The translations under genes were made by a program, and so were the position numbers. A DNA stretch of 64,000 bases from Desulfovibrio cuneatus DSM 11391. Lineage in GTDB: Bacteria > Desulfobacterota > Desulfovibrionia > Desulfovibrionales > Desulfovibrionaceae. Position 1 is the first letter of the stretch. Every line of letters starts with the position of its first letter. Under the pieces are notes generated by a model that was given only the letters and a program-made list of their open reading frames with translations, did no database searches and was not told the DNA's origin. The stretch covers positions 1 to 64,000 of the forward strand of contig NZ_AUCY01000017.1 in NCBI RefSeq assembly GCF_000430005.1, written 5' to 3'. Below are positions 18,628 to 28,160 of this stretch, one piece after another.

Positions 18628-18741
18628 CTAGCCCTGGCGCTGCTTGTGCCGGGGGTTATCGCAAATTACACGCAAAATGCCATGGCGACGAATTACTTTG
18701 CACTTAGCGCAAATCTTTTTCACCGAAGGCCGTACTTTCAT
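18628..18741 (-). CDS. rpmJ: 50S ribosomal protein L36 (zinc-type)
   Basis: A 37-residue protein too short for ordinary ORF cut-offs. It begins [16 protein letters not shown] and ends NPRHKQRQG. The zinc ligands Cys11, Cys14, Cys27 and His32 are all present, so it is the zinc-binding form. Position between map and rpsM is the conserved one. It is probably the first gene of a promoter-proximal sub-operon (see the promoter at 18804-18832). Confidence 0.97.
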   Translation of the reverse strand: MKVRPSVKKICAKCKVIRRHGILRVICDNPRHKQRQG

Positions 18742-18803
18742 GACATACTCCACAAACTGTTTATTCATTCTGTCAAGGGGGGGGATTCACGTTAGAACGG
18801 AAA

Positions 18804-18832
18804 TTACTAGCACCGCTCAAAAAGCGAGTCAA
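18804..18832 (-). promoter_or_regulatory. Internal promoter before rpmJ (alpha operon)
   Basis: On the minus strand TTGACT (18827-18832) and TAGTAA (18804-18809) are separated by 17 bases. It lies in the 121-base gap between map and rpmJ, one of the longest gaps of the cluster, and would drive rpmJ-rpsM-rpsK-rpsD-rpoA-rplQ apart from the S10/spc genes. The spacer contains a short palindrome, CGCTTTTTGAGCG. Confidence 0.5.
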
Positions 18833-18862
18833 CCAAAAAATCCCAAACAGAACGAGGCATGA

Positions 18863-19627
18863 TTAAGCCAGGCTTAATATTTCCGGGCCTTTTGCCGTAA
18901 TGGCCACACTGTGTTCAAAATGGGCAGAAATTTTTCTATCCCTGGTCACAGCAGTCCAGTTATCCGCAAGAATGTCCACTTCGTGGGTTCCCAAGGCTAA
19001 CATGGGCTCAAGGGCCAGCACCATGCCCACTTTTAACGGCAATGAAGCCCCAAAAGCGGGAACAAAATTGGGCACTTCTGGCTTTTCGTGCAGGCTACGG
19101 CCAATGCCGTGCCCAACAAAACGCCGGATTATTGCCAAATTATGCTTTTCAGCATGTGTCTGAATGGCTGCTGAAATATCGCGCAGGTTGCCACCAGGTT
19201 TGGCTGCATCAACGCCAGCCATCAGGCATTCCTTTGTAACACGCATCAGCCTTTCAGCCTCGGCGCTTACCGCCCCCACTGCAACAGTGCGGGCGGAATC
19301 GCCGATAAAACCTTGGTACTCAACACCCATATCAAAGCTAACAATGTCTCCCTCTTTCAGGAGCCGCTGGGATGGGAAGCCGTGTACCACTTCTTCATTC
19401 ACCGAACAACAAAGGGCAAAAGGAAAACCTTGATACCCCATAAATGCTGGGCGAACATTATACGTTCTGCAAAGGTCCTGGGCTATTTCTTCAAAGCGCA
19501 TGGTGGGCACGCCTGGGGCAGCTTCCTTGCTCATTGCTTCAAGAATTTGAGCAACAAACCGGTTGGCCTCACGCATTACACCAATTTCATTCTCGTTTTT
19601 AAGAAAAACGCCGCGGAAAACCTTCAC
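18863..19627 (-). CDS. map: Methionine aminopeptidase, type I
   Basis: Removes the initiator Met from new proteins. 254 residues. The five metal ligands can be placed: two Asp in FDMGVEYQGFIGDSA, His in VGHGIGRSLHEKP, and Glu in LALEPM and HFEHSVAI. The start is GTG at 19627 and overlaps the secY stop by one base (TAGTG), which points to coupled translation. The gene is placed inside the ribosomal cluster as in many bacteria, here without adk or infA. Confidence 0.96.
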   Translation of the reverse strand: MKVFRGVFLKNENEIGVMREANRFVAQILEAMSKEAAPGVPTMRFEEIAQDLCRTYNVRPAFMGYQGFPFALCCSVNEEVVHGFPSQRLLKEGDIVSFDMGVEYQGFIGDSARTVAVGAVSAEAERLMRVTKECLMAGVDAAKPGGNLRDISAAIQTHAEKHNLAIIRRFVGHGIGRSLHEKPEVPNFVPAFGASLPLKVGMVLALEPMLALGTHEVDILADNWTAVTRDRKISAHFEHSVAITAKGPEILSLA

Positions 19628-20946
19628 TATTGATACCGTCCCTTTATCTTTGTCTTGCCAAGAATGCCTTCATACTGCCGGGAAATAAGGTAAGAATTTA
19701 CCTGACTCATGAAGTCCATGGCTACCCCAACCACAATCAGTACACTGGTTCCTCCGAAAAGGAACGGAATGCCGAATTGTGTTTGCAGAATAACCGGCAA
19801 GATGCAGACAGCAGTAATATACATGGCACCCCAAAGGGTAATGCGGGTAAGCACTGCGTCAATATATTCTTGTGTTTTATCACCAGGACGGATGCCTGGT
19901 ACAAAGCCACCCTGCTTTTTCAGATTCTCAGCAATATCTTTGGGATCAAAAATGATAGCTGTGTAGAAATAGCAGAAGAATATAATGAGAGCCACGTAAA
20001 GGAGGTTATACACAAGGCTTGTATGCCGGAACATCTGGGCGATGTTCTGCAACCATGGGGCAGAGGCAAACTCGGCCAGGGTTGCAGGAAACATAAGCAA
20101 GCTACCTGCAAAGATGGGAGGAATAACACCCGCAGTGTTCAACCGCAAGGGTAAGTGCGTGGTTTGGCCACCAAATACCTTGCGCCCCTGTTGCCGCTTG
20201 GCATAATGCACGGGAATGCGCCGTTGGGCACGTTCCACAAAAATAATCCCAAGCATAACCACAGGAATAAGCACTACAAGAGCAATTCCAACTAGGGGTG
20301 AAATTGTTGCCCCGATTTGTGAAACAGTATTGATCACAGCCCTGGGAATGGAGGCGACGATACCTGAAAAAATAATCAAGGATACGCCGTTCCCAATGCC
20401 CTTGGTCGTAATCTGTTCCCCAAGCCACATAAGCAACATGGTACCTGTTGTCATGGTGAGTACGGTAATGAATTGGAACATAAGCCCCGCTTCAAGTACA
20501 ACACTCATTCCAGTAACAGGACTTTTCTGCCCCTGAATAAGATTGGCAAGACCAAATGCTTGCACAGCGGAAATAAGCACAGCAAGGTATCTGGTGTACT
20601 GGGTGACCTTCTTCTTCCCGGCCCCCCCTTCCTCACGCGCCATGCGCTTGAGGTCGGGGTTAAGCACCTGCATCAATTGCATGATGATGGAAGCCGAGAT
20701 GTAAGGCATTACCCCCAGCGCAAAGATAGAAAACTGGCTAAGCCCACCGCCGGAAAACATATCGAGCATGCCGATAAGGTTATTGGAGGCAAATTTCTTG
20801 AAGAACTCTGCCATTGCTACCGGGTCAATACCGGGCAGAGGTACGTGAATACCCACCCGGTATGCGAGCAGCAGCATAAACGTCCAGCCAAGCTTTTTCC
20901 AAAGCTCAGGCATGTGCGCCAAGCTTTTCGCCCCTTGCGCAGACAC
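19627..20946 (-). CDS. secY: Protein translocase subunit SecY
   Basis: The main channel of the Sec translocon, 439 residues with about ten membrane helices. The start PELWKKLGWTFMLLLAYRVG, the plug-region MLDMFSGGGLSQFSIFALG and the cytoplasmic ARRIPVHYAKR-type loop (AQRRIPVHYAKRQQGRK) are typical. It lies between rplO and map with three bases to rplO. Confidence 0.98.
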   Translation of the reverse strand: MSAQGAKSLAHMPELWKKLGWTFMLLLAYRVGIHVPLPGIDPVAMAEFFKKFASNNLIGMLDMFSGGGLSQFSIFALGVMPYISASIIMQLMQVLNPDLKRMAREEGGAGKKKVTQYTRYLAVLISAVQAFGLANLIQGQKSPVTGMSVVLEAGLMFQFITVLTMTTGTMLLMWLGEQITTKGIGNGVSLIIFSGIVASIPRAVINTVSQIGATISPLVGIALVVLIPVVMLGIIFVERAQRRIPVHYAKRQQGRKVFGGQTTHLPLRLNTAGVIPPIFAGSLLMFPATLAEFASAPWLQNIAQMFRHTSLVYNLLYVALIIFFCYFYTAIIFDPKDIAENLKKQGGFVPGIRPGDKTQEYIDAVLTRITLWGAMYITAVCILPVILQTQFGIPFLFGGTSVLIVVGVAMDFMSQVNSYLISRQYEGILGKTKIKGRYQ

Positions 20947-20949
20947 GGC

Positions 20950-21399
20950 TTAGCCTTCCAATGCGCTGGCTGCGCCGCCTGCTTTTTCAAGCTTTTCACG
21001 TGCCTGGGCGCTGAACTTGTGAGCTTCCACCTTCAGGGCGCGGGTTACTTCCCCATCGCCAAGAATTTTTACGGGGGAACCGTTCACAGCAAGGCCGCGG
21101 CCATAAATGGCTTCAAGGGAGATTTCAGTTTCGCCTTCAAAAGCTTCCAACAAGCGGGAAAGGTTCACCACATTGTAGGTTGTTTTAAAGGGGTAGTTTT
21201 TAAAGCCGCGTTTAGGAAGACGGCGCTGAAGGGGCATTTGGCCGCCTTCAAAGCCTGCTGGCACACCGCCGCCGGAGCGAGCGTTTTGCCCTTTGTTCCC
21301 TTTACCCGCTGTACAACCAAGACCGGAGCCAGAGCCACGGCCAACGCGTTTACGAGTTTTACGCTGCTCTGGGAAGGGGAATAAGTTATGCAGTAACAT
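20950..21399 (-). CDS. rplO: 50S ribosomal protein L15
   Basis: 149 residues. The Gly-rich N-terminal extension that reaches into 23S rRNA (RKRVGRGSGSGLGCTAGKG) is intact, followed by the globular part. L15 takes part in late 50S assembly. The start overlaps the rpmD stop by one base (TAATG). Confidence 0.98.
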   Translation of the reverse strand: MLLHNLFPFPEQRKTRKRVGRGSGSGLGCTAGKGNKGQNARSGGGVPAGFEGGQMPLQRRLPKRGFKNYPFKTTYNVVNLSRLLEAFEGETEISLEAIYGRGLAVNGSPVKILGDGEVTRALKVEAHKFSAQAREKLEKAGGAASALEG

Positions 21400-21569
21400 T
21401 ATTGTACCACCTCCACCATGTGCTTTACTTTTTCAATCGCACCACGAAGGGCGGGACCATCTTGGAATTCTCTCACCGCATTGATCTTTCTCAGCCCAAG
21501 CCCATCCAGCACAGCGCGCTGTTTGGGTTTGGAGCCAATACGGCTACGGATCAGTTTTATTTTAATCAT
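21399..21569 (-). CDS. rpmD: 50S ribosomal protein L30
   Basis: A 56-residue protein when read from the ATG at 21569 (MIKIKLIRSRIGSKPKQR), which has AAGGTG seven bases upstream and matches the usual length. The open frame extends ten codons further, but that start has no ribosome site. The GLGLRKINA stretch is diagnostic. Confidence 0.96.
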   Translation of the reverse strand: MIKIKLIRSRIGSKPKQRAVLDGLGLRKINAVREFQDGPALRGAIEKVKHMVEVVQ

Positions 21570-21614
21570 CTGAATGCACCTTTGGTTGACCGGAGCCAAG
21601 CAATAACCGCTGGC

Positions 21615-22106
21615 TTACTTCCGGGGGGTGGTAAGCTTTTTGCCGCGCACTTCGCTTACGGATTCTGCACTGCGAAGAGAGGCCAGGCCTTCTACAGCAG
21701 CGCGGAGAACGTTGTGCGGGTTGTTGGTGCCAATAGCTTTTGCAAGCACGTCTGAAACACCAACTGCTTCCATAACGGCGCGCACAGGACCGCCAGCGAT
21801 GATACCAGTACCACGGGAGGCGGGCTTTAACAGCACGCGCCCGGCACCGAAGCGCCCCAGCACTTCATAAGGCAGGGTGCCTTCCACAAGGGGAATTTGC
21901 ACCATGGACTTGCGGGCGCGCTCTGTGGCTTTACGGAGTGCTTCGGGCACTTCCTGGGCTTTGCCAAGGCCGAACCCAACAGCACCCTTACCGTCGCCAA
22001 CAACTACAAGAGCTGAAAAGCTGAAACGACGGCCGCCTTTTACCACTTTTGCCACACGATTGAGGGAAACTATTTTCTCAATCAAGCCAGATTCGTTAAG
22101 TTCCAT
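21615..22106 (-). CDS. rpsE: 30S ribosomal protein S5
   Basis: 163 residues. S5 affects decoding accuracy and mRNA unwinding. The double-stranded RNA-binding-like N-terminal domain ([18 protein letters not shown]) carries the spectinomycin-loop region unaltered, and the C-terminal domain has [18 protein letters not shown]. The 45-base gap from rpmD fits the S5-L30-L15 order. Confidence 0.98.
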   Translation of the reverse strand: MELNESGLIEKIVSLNRVAKVVKGGRRFSFSALVVVGDGKGAVGFGLGKAQEVPEALRKATERARKSMVQIPLVEGTLPYEVLGRFGAGRVLLKPASRGTGIIAGGPVRAVMEAVGVSDVLAKAIGTNNPHNVLRAAVEGLASLRSAESVSEVRGKKLTTPRK

Positions 22107-22123
22107 GAAACTACCTGCTGCCG

Positions 22124-22486
22124 TTAAAATTCAAGGCCGGACTCACGAGCGCCGTCGGCCACTGCCTTGACACGCCCATGGTAGATGTAGCCGTTACGGT
22201 CAAATACAACGCTGGAGATGTTCTTTTCTTTCGCCAAACGTGCAATTTCCTGGCCCACCAGGGCAGCACCAGTTTTGTTGCAACGGGCTGTCTGGCCATT
22301 TTTTACCAGACTGAGAGTGGAAGTAGCTACCAGCGTAGCGCCTTGTGCGTCGTCTACTATGGCGGCGTACAGGTGCATGTTGGAACGATACACTACCAGT
22401 CGGGGGCGCACAGCGCTGCCCGTGATCTTTTTGCGAATGCGAACCTTACGGCGCTTTCTAGCTTCTTCTTTGGTAAACGTTGCCAT
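22124..22486 (-). CDS. rplR: 50S ribosomal protein L18
   Basis: 120 residues. L18 with L5 and L25 carries 5S rRNA into the 50S subunit. The basic start [11 protein letters not shown] and the core [20 protein letters not shown] are typical. It lies between rplF and rpsE with short gaps. Confidence 0.97.
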   Translation of the reverse strand: MATFTKEEARKRRKVRIRKKITGSAVRPRLVVYRSNMHLYAAIVDDAQGATLVATSTLSLVKNGQTARCNKTGAALVGQEIARLAKEKNISSVVFDRNGYIYHGRVKAVADGARESGLEF

Positions 22487-22497
22487 ATGCTTCCTGC

Positions 22498-23037
22498 CTA
22501 CTTCTTACCGCCAGATTTGCCGACCTTGCGGCGAACCTGCTCGTTTTCATAACGAATACCCTTGCCTTTGTAGGGCTCGGGCTTCCGCAAGCGACGGATC
22601 CGGGCAGCGATTTCGCCGACCAGTTCTTTATCAACACCGCTCAGGGTCAACTTTGTGCCTTCTGCCTTGGCTTCGATGCCTTGGGGCAGCTCCATCAATA
22701 CTGGGTGGGAAAAACCCAGGGCCATTTCAAGGGTGTTCCCTTTCACAGCCACTTTGTAACCCACACCGATAACATCCAGGGTTTTTTTGAACCCTTCCGT
22801 TACGCCAAGCACGCAGTTGGCAAGCAGGGTGCGGCGCAAGCCGTGCTGTGCGCGTGTTTCCTGCTCGTCATTCTTGCGGGTAATGGTTATTTCTGCTGTT
22901 TCAAAAGCGTACTCAAGGCATGAAGCTGCGGGTGTGCCGATGCTTCCCTTGGGGCCTTTGACATTGATCATGCCATCAACAACGTTAACTTCTACACCTT
23001 TCGGTACAGAGATCGGTTTTTTGCCAATACGGGACAT
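22498..23037 (-). CDS. rplF: 50S ribosomal protein L6
   Basis: 179 residues, two similar alpha/beta domains. L6 sits near the factor-binding site and the base of the L7/L12 stalk. MSRIGKKPISVPKGVEV at the start and the C-terminal RKPEPYKGKGIRY signature are present. Confidence 0.98.
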   Translation of the reverse strand: MSRIGKKPISVPKGVEVNVVDGMINVKGPKGSIGTPAASCLEYAFETAEITITRKNDEQETRAQHGLRRTLLANCVLGVTEGFKKTLDVIGVGYKVAVKGNTLEMALGFSHPVLMELPQGIEAKAEGTKLTLSGVDKELVGEIAARIRRLRKPEPYKGKGIRYENEQVRRKVGKSGGKK

Positions 23038-23046
23038 AGTACCACC

Positions 23047-23427
23047 CTACCAGATCGTGCAAAGAAGTTCGCCGCCCACCTTGCGCTCTGCTGCGGAATT
23101 CCCGTCGAGCAGGCCGCTGGAGGTGGAGAGGATGCAAATGCCGAGGCCGTTCTGCACTTTAGGAATATGAGCAGACCCAACGTATACACGTCTTCCGGGC
23201 TTGCTTACCTTCTTGAGGCCCGCAATTGCGGGTGTCCCTTTGAAGTATTTCAGTGCCAGGGTGATGGCCCGCTCGTCAACGCGGACATCATCAATATAGC
23301 CTTCCTGCTTCAAAATGCTGGCGATTGCCTCTTTCATTTTGGAGCGCGGCACACTTACTTCCTTGTGCAGGGCCATGTGTGCGTTGCGGATACGCGTGAG
23401 CATATCTGCAATGGGATCGGTTACCAT
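23047..23427 (-). CDS. rpsH: 30S ribosomal protein S8
   Basis: 126 residues. S8 binds the central domain of 16S rRNA and in E. coli is the repressor of the spc operon. DPIADMLTRIRNAHMA at the start and the C-terminal STSSGLLDGNSA, where the Ser-Thr-Ser turn contacts rRNA, are typical. Confidence 0.98.
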   Translation of the reverse strand: MVTDPIADMLTRIRNAHMALHKEVSVPRSKMKEAIASILKQEGYIDDVRVDERAITLALKYFKGTPAIAGLKKVSKPGRRVYVGSAHIPKVQNGLGICILSTSSGLLDGNSAAERKVGGELLCTIW

Positions 23428-23448
23428 ACGGTTTCTCCTTCGAAATGA

Positions 23449-23634
23449 TTACCAGCTAGATTTGCGTACGCCCGGAAGTTCACCGCGCAGGCTCATATTC
23501 CGGAAGCAAATACGGCAAAGTCCAAATTTACGCAGAAAAGCGCGGGGCCGACCGCAAATGGGGCAACGGTTGTAGCCCTGGGTGCTAAACTTCGGCTTAC
23601 GCTGAGCTTTAACTTTAAGTGATGTGCGTGCCAA
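23449..23634 (-). CDS. rpsN: 30S ribosomal protein S14, zinc-type (short form)
   Basis: 61 residues, the short form with four zinc-binding Cys in [10 protein letters not shown] and CRICFRNM. The long zinc-free form would be about 100 residues. S14 lies in the 30S head. It follows rplE by 12 bases. Together with zinc-type S4 and L36, it shows that this ribosome depends on zinc. Confidence 0.97.
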   Translation of the reverse strand: MARTSLKVKAQRKPKFSTQGYNRCPICGRPRAFLRKFGLCRICFRNMSLRGELPGVRKSSW

Positions 23635-23646
23635 GGCGGTTTCTCC

Positions 23647-24186
23647 TTACTTTCTAAAAGGCATGCCCAGGTGTTCCAGGAGCAATTTGCCTTCTTTGTC
23701 GGTGGCCGCAGTGGTAACAATAGTAATGTTCAGCCCTTTGGGGTTGTCCATTCTGTCAGCTTCCACGTCCGGGAAAATGGTGTGTTCTTTAATGCCAAGC
23801 GTAAAGTTACCACGACCATCAAACCCACGGTCAGAAATACCGCGGAAGTCGCGCACTCGAGGCAGGGCAAAGTTCACCAGCTTGTCCAGGAAGTCCCACA
23901 TTCTTACGCCACGTAGTGTAACGCGGCAACCAATGGGCATACCTTCACGCAATTTGAAGGCAGCAATGGACTTCTTCGCGCGAGTGACAACAGCTTTCTG
24001 GCCTGCAATGGCGGTTAATTCCGCCACTGCTTCTTCCATCAGCTTGTTGTTCTGGGCTGCCTGGCCAAGACCAATATTCAGCGAAATTTTTTCTAGCCCC
24101 GGTATTTGCATGGAGGATTTGTAACCAAACTCCGCCTGCAATGCAGATGCTACTTTTTCGCGATAGTGCTTTTCAAGGCGTGTCAT
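23647..24186 (-). CDS. rplE: 50S ribosomal protein L5
   Basis: 179 residues. L5 binds 5S rRNA and touches the P-site tRNA in the central protuberance. [33 protein letters not shown] and [12 protein letters not shown] are family stretches. The ATG overlaps the rplX stop by four bases (ATGA). Confidence 0.98.
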   Translation of the reverse strand: MTRLEKHYREKVASALQAEFGYKSSMQIPGLEKISLNIGLGQAAQNNKLMEEAVAELTAIAGQKAVVTRAKKSIAAFKLREGMPIGCRVTLRGVRMWDFLDKLVNFALPRVRDFRGISDRGFDGRGNFTLGIKEHTIFPDVEADRMDNPKGLNITIVTTAATDKEGKLLLEHLGMPFRK

Positions 24187-24548
24187 TTCTTCTTACCACC
24201 CTGCCCGATGATTTCATTGCACTTTTTGCAAAAACGTGCCTTAACCACTTTCGTGTTGCCGTCTTTGCCTTTTTCTTCAACATAGCGGTAACCCACACGC
24301 ACTGTTTTCAGGCAGTGGGGGCAACACAGGCCTACGTTGGAAATGTCAAGAGGCATTTCTTTTTCAATTCTGCCGCCGGGTTGCTGCAGGTGGGGGTTCG
24401 GCTTAGTATGGCGAATAACCATATTGACACCTTCCACCAGCACTCGGTCGTTTTTGCGCAGAATTTTTTTAACGGTGCCTTTCTTGCCTTTATCTTTGCC
24501 GGCAAGCACCTCAACCAAATCATTTGTATGGATACGGAATTGTTTCAT
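24183..24548 (-). CDS. rplX: 50S ribosomal protein L24
   Basis: 121 residues when read from the ATG at 24548, which has AGGAG upstream; ten codons of open frame before it have no ribosome site. L24 starts 50S assembly. The KOW motif ([17 protein letters not shown]) is at the front. The C-terminal half has CPHC and CKKC pairs about 35 residues apart, a zinc-ribbon-like addition present in some bacterial L24 proteins. Confidence 0.96.
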   Translation of the reverse strand: MKQFRIHTNDLVEVLAGKDKGKKGTVKKILRKNDRVLVEGVNMVIRHTKPNPHLQQPGGRIEKEMPLDISNVGLCCPHCLKTVRVGYRYVEEKGKDGNTKVVKARFCKKCNEIIGQGGKKK

Positions 24549-24558
24549 ATCGGGGCTC

Positions 24559-24927
24559 CTACAATACCTCAGGGGCAAGGGAGACGATTTTCATAAAGTT
24601 CTTGGCGCGCAGTTCACGGGCCACAGGCCCGAAAATACGTGTGCCCACCGGTTCGCCTTGCTTGCTCAAAAGCACAGCGGCGTTGGTGTCGAACTTTATG
24701 TAGGAACCGTCGGGGCGGCGCAGTTCTTTCACCGTACGTACGATGACTGCGCTCATAACGTCGCCCTTTTTCACTTTGCTGTGGGGCATGGCGTCTTTCA
24801 CGGAAACGATTATGACATCGCCAACAGAGGCATAACGACGCTTGGAGCCGCCAAGCACCTTGATGCAGGCAACAGTTTTGGCCCCAGAGTTATCAGCCAC
24901 TTCCAAATGTGATTCTACCTGTATCAT
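24559..24927 (-). CDS. rplN: 50S ribosomal protein L14
   Basis: 122 residues, standard. L14 forms an intersubunit bridge with h14 of 16S rRNA and is the docking site of the silencing factor Rsf[18 protein letters not shown] at the start and the [11 protein letters not shown] stretch are diagnostic. Confidence 0.98.
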   Translation of the reverse strand: MIQVESHLEVADNSGAKTVACIKVLGGSKRRYASVGDVIIVSVKDAMPHSKVKKGDVMSAVIVRTVKELRRPDGSYIKFDTNAAVLLSKQGEPVGTRIFGPVARELRAKNFMKIVSLAPEVL

Positions 24928-24936
24928 GGCTGCTCC

Positions 24937-25203
24937 TTAGACGGCTTTTTCCACAATGGAAACGAGGTGCCAGCGCTTGTGGCGGCTGAGTGGGCGCGAT
25001 TCGATGATTTTCACCTTATCGCCAATATTGCACTCGTTTGCAGGGTCGTGGGCCATAAACTTTTTATGGCGACGAATGAACTTTTTCAAAAGGGGGTGTT
25101 GCACAAGTGTTTCAACACGCACCACAATTGTCTTATCTGTTTTATTGCTTACAACCGTGCCAGTAAGGGTACGGCCAGCTCTTTTGGTAGCATCTGCAGT
25201 CAT
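24937..25203 (-). CDS. rpsQ: 30S ribosomal protein S17
   Basis: 88 residues with the OB-fold pattern [18 protein letters not shown] and the [21 protein letters not shown] signature split over the C-terminal half. S17 helps organise the 5' domain of 16S rRNA. Only two bases separate it from rpmC. Confidence 0.97.
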   Translation of the reverse strand: MTADATKRAGRTLTGTVVSNKTDKTIVVRVETLVQHPLLKKFIRRHKKFMAHDPANECNIGDKVKIIESRPLSRHKRWHLVSIVEKAV

Positions 25204-25205
25204 GT

Positions 25206-25553
25206 CTAGGCTCCCAGGTCTTTCTGCCCAATCAGGGTGAGAATGCGGGCAATCTGGCGCTTGGTGGCGGGAATAGCCGCAACATTTTGCAGTTGCCCTG
25301 TGGCATGCTTGAAGCGCAGGTCGAAAAGTTCCTTGCGCATTTCGGCAAGTTTCCCTTTCAGTGCTGCTACATCAAGACCAGCCAGTTCCGTAACGGCTTT
25401 GCCGGATACTTTTTGCTTTTGCAGTTCAGCCTTAATATTAAGAGCTTTTGCTTCGCGGGCAAGTTTTTTTCCGCAGCCCTGCTTTTCAGTCACTTTCAGC
25501 ACGTTCTTTGAAGAGCGAAAACGCTCCAGGCGGCGAGAGGCACACTTTTTCAT
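25206..25553 (-). CDS. rpmC: 50S ribosomal protein L29 with an N-terminal extension
   Basis: The last 60 or so residues are ordinary L29 ([20 protein letters not shown], then RQIARILTL). Before them are about 50 extra basic residues beginning [15 protein letters not shown]. The start at 25553 is well supported: GGGAGG lies at a normal distance inside the end of rplP, only one base separates the rplP stop from this ATG, and there is no in-frame ATG or GTG with a ribosome site nearer the L29 core. L29 lies at the tunnel exit and helps bind trigger factor and SRP, so an extension there could contact a partner. Full-length L29 is usually 60-70 residues. Confidence 0.9.
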   Translation of the reverse strand: MKKCASRRLERFRSSKNVLKVTEKQGCGKKLAREAKALNIKAELQKQKVSGKAVTELAGLDVAALKGKLAEMRKELFDLRFKHATGQLQNVAAIPATKRQIARILTLIGQKDLGA

Positions 25554-25554
25554 G

Positions 25555-25968
25555 TTAGAGACCCTCCCGAACCACGATATGCGTCTTAATGGGGAGTTTA
25601 TGGGAAGCTCGTACCAGTGCTTCTTTAGCCAGTTCCAGGGAAACCCCTTTTACTTCATAAAGAATGCGACCAGGCTTTACAGGAGCGTACCAGCCAGCAG
25701 GGGAACCTTTACCGGAACCCATCCGCACTTCAAGGGGCTTTGAGGTGAATGGATGGTCGGGGAATATCCGAATCCACACTTTCCCACCGCGCTTGATGTG
25801 GCGCATCATAGCGATACGCGCAGCTTCAATTTGCTGGTTAGTAAGTTTGCCATGTTCCATTGCTTTCAAACCGATATCGCCGAAAGCAATTTGTGCACCG
25901 CGCAGGGCGGGGCCTTTAAGGCGACCCTTCTGCCATTTGCGGAATTTTATTTTTTTAGGAGAAAGCAT
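25555..25968 (-). CDS. rplP: 50S ribosomal protein L16
   Basis: 137 residues. L16 helps shape the A-site and peptidyl transferase region. [19 protein letters not shown] and the [18 protein letters not shown] stretch, including the Arg that is hydroxylated in some bacteria, are present. The start overlaps the rpsC stop by one base. Confidence 0.98.
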   Translation of the reverse strand: MLSPKKIKFRKWQKGRLKGPALRGAQIAFGDIGLKAMEHGKLTNQQIEAARIAMMRHIKRGGKVWIRIFPDHPFTSKPLEVRMGSGKGSPAGWYAPVKPGRILYEVKGVSLELAKEALVRASHKLPIKTHIVVREGL

Positions 25969-26609
25969 TACTGATTCACCTCATTGTCAAGGATTTCACC
26001 CTTGAAAATCCACACCTTGACACCGATAATGCCATAGGTGGTCTTTGCCTCTGCATAGCCGTAGTCAATGTCGGCACGCAAGGTTTGCAGGGGCACTCGA
26101 CCGTCGCGGTACCATTCGGTACGGGCAATTTCAGCACCAGCAAGGCGACCAGAACAGGTAATTTTAATACCTTCAGCACCGAACTTGCGGGCCATGGAAA
26201 CGGTACGCTTCATTGCGCGGCGGAAAGCCACGCGCCGTTCAAGCTGCTGGGCAATGTTTTCTGCCACAAGCTGAGATTCCGTTTCCGGGCGACGGATTTC
26301 GTTTACTTCAATGGCAAATTCACGACCATACTTCTTGCGCAGATCGCCGCGAAGTTTTTCAATTTCCACACCTTTGCGCCCAATAACAATACCGGGGCGA
26401 GCAGTGGAAAGGATAAGCCGCACTTTACCGCCAGCCCGTTCAATTTCGATGCGGGCAAGGCCAGATGCAAACAGCAGCTTTTTTACATATTTACGGATGT
26501 TGTGGTCTTCAAACACAAAGGCCGGGTATTCTTTTTTACTAAACCAACGGGACTGCCAGTTTTTATTGTACCCGAGCCTGAAGCCGTAGGGATGAACTTT
26601 CTGACCCAT
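25968..26609 (-). CDS. rpsC: 30S ribosomal protein S3
   Basis: 213 residues. S3 forms part of the mRNA entry tunnel and its helicase. The KH domain ([17 protein letters not shown], with the GxxG loop) and C-terminal [20 protein letters not shown] are intact. [13 protein letters not shown] marks the start. Confidence 0.98.
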   Translation of the reverse strand: MGQKVHPYGFRLGYNKNWQSRWFSKKEYPAFVFEDHNIRKYVKKLLFASGLARIEIERAGGKVRLILSTARPGIVIGRKGVEIEKLRGDLRKKYGREFAIEVNEIRRPETESQLVAENIAQQLERRVAFRRAMKRTVSMARKFGAEGIKITCSGRLAGAEIARTEWYRDGRVPLQTLRADIDYGYAEAKTTYGIIGVKVWIFKGEILDNEVNQ

Positions 26610-26617
26610 GAGTTTTC

Positions 26618-27025
26618 CTACCCCTCAGCGAGGATAACGGTTATATGGCTGGTGCGCTTGATAATCTGCGTTGCGCGGCCTTGGGCACGAGGCATAAACC
26701 GCTTCCAGCTCGGACCTTCAGAAACAATGACTTGTTTTACAACAAGCCCGTCCACATCAATACCCGCCTTTTGGTGGGGGTCGTTATTGCTCGCATTGGA
26801 AAGTGCGGAATACATCACTTGACGGATGAGACCAGCAGCTTTCTGCGGAGTAAACTGCAAAATATTAAGAGCGTCACCCACTCGCTTGCCCACCACGTTA
26901 CGAGCCACCAAAGAGGCTTTACGGGGGGAAACACGAACTGCTTTCAGGCTAGCTCTTGGCATCAGCGCAGCCTGGGCTGCTTTAGCCTGGCTTTGCTCTT
27001 CACGTTTTCTGGCATTTTTACCCAT
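26618..27025 (-). CDS. rplV: 50S ribosomal protein L22
   Basis: 135 residues, about 20 longer than usual because of a basic, Gln/Ala-rich lead ([20 protein letters not shown]) before the normal core. AGGG lies at the right distance before the ATG at 27025, but an internal start at the Met before [15 protein letters not shown] cannot be excluded. The beta-hairpin loop that lines the exit tunnel ([15 protein letters not shown]) is typical. Confidence 0.95.
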   Translation of the reverse strand: MGKNARKREEQSQAKAAQAALMPRASLKAVRVSPRKASLVARNVVGKRVGDALNILQFTPQKAAGLIRQVMYSALSNASNNDPHQKAGIDVDGLVVKQVIVSEGPSWKRFMPRAQGRATQIIKRTSHITVILAEG

Positions 27026-27036
27026 AACGTTACCCT

Positions 27037-27318
27037 TTACTTCTTGGCTTTCGTCTTTTTATCGCCAGCATGGCCGAAAAAGACGCGGGTAAAGGAAAAT
27101 TCACCAAGCTTGTGTCCTACCATATTTTCGGTAACAAACACAGGGATGAATTTTTTCCCGTTGTGCACTGCGAAAGTAAGACCGACCATTTCCGGCACGA
27201 TAGTGGACCGACGAGACCATGTTTTGATTACACGGCGGTCGTTGCTTTCAACGGCGGTTCCCACTTTCTTCATCAAGTGGTCATCTACAAAAGGACCTTT
27301 TTTCAGCGATCTTGGCAT
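27037..27318 (-). CDS. rpsS: 30S ribosomal protein S19
   Basis: 93 residues. S19 with S13 forms the top of the 30S head. [18 protein letters not shown] at the start and [20 protein letters not shown] in the core are diagnostic. Confidence 0.98.
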   Translation of the reverse strand: MPRSLKKGPFVDDHLMKKVGTAVESNDRRVIKTWSRRSTIVPEMVGLTFAVHNGKKFIPVFVTENMVGHKLGEFSFTRVFFGHAGDKKTKAKK

Positions 27319-27332
27319 TGGTCAACTCCTAC

Positions 27333-28157
27333 CTACTTCCGCCGGTTCACAATAAGCTTGGAAGAAGCTTTTTTCCGGTCACGAGTCTTATACCCCTTAG
27401 TGGGCACACCCCAAGGTGTAACAGGGTGGCGACCACCGGAACTACGACCTTCACCACCACCAAGTGGGTGGTCGACCGGGTTCATGGCAACACCACGAAC
27501 TTTCGGACGACGGCCAAGCCAACGGTTACGCCCTGCTTTACCCAGGGAAATATTTTCATGCTGCACGTTACCAACCTGGCCAACAGAGGCCATGCCCGCA
27601 GCAAGCACTTTACGCACTTCGCCAGAAGGCAGACGAAGAAGAACGTATTTGCCTTCTTTTGCAGCTACCTGGGCGTAAGTACCAGCAGAGCGGCAGAACT
27701 GGCCACCGCGACCGGGGTACAGTTCAATGTTATGCACCAGTGTACCCACAGGAATGCGGCTAAGGGGCAGCGAGTTGCCGGGTTTAATGTCGGCACCTTC
27801 GCCACTCAGCAGCACGTCGCCCACATTAATGCCCACAGGAGCAATGATGTAGCGCTTTTCGCCATCTGCATAACGCAGAAGAGCAATGCGGGAAGTACGG
27901 TTAGGGTCGTATTCAATGGTGGCTACTGTGGCAGCCATGTTCATTTTATCACGCTTGAAGTCGATAATACGATACAAGCGTTTGCAACCACCGCCACGAC
28001 GACGGCTGGTAATACGCCCGTTGTTATTGCGGCCACCCGTTTTGTGCAGCGCTTCAGTAAGGGAGCGCTCGGGCTTATTCGCAGTAATTTCCTCGAAGGA
28101 CGATACCGACTGGAAGCGGGTACCGGAGGAGGTGGGGTTCAGCTTACGAATGCTCAT
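27333..28157 (-). CDS. rplB: 50S ribosomal protein L2
   Basis: 274 residues. L2 is needed for subunit association and peptidyl transfer. The C-terminal [20 protein letters not shown], with the conserved His of the L2 tail, is present, as is [19 protein letters not shown] near the N-terminus. Confidence 0.98.
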   Translation of the reverse strand: MSIRKLNPTSSGTRFQSVSSFEEITANKPERSLTEALHKTGGRNNNGRITSRRRGGGCKRLYRIIDFKRDKMNMAATVATIEYDPNRTSRIALLRYADGEKRYIIAPVGINVGDVLLSGEGADIKPGNSLPLSRIPVGTLVHNIELYPGRGGQFCRSAGTYAQVAAKEGKYVLLRLPSGEVRKVLAAGMASVGQVGNVQHENISLGKAGRNRWLGRRPKVRGVAMNPVDHPLGGGEGRSSGGRHPVTPWGVPTKGYKTRDRKKASSKLIVNRRK

Positions 28158-28160
28158 TGC

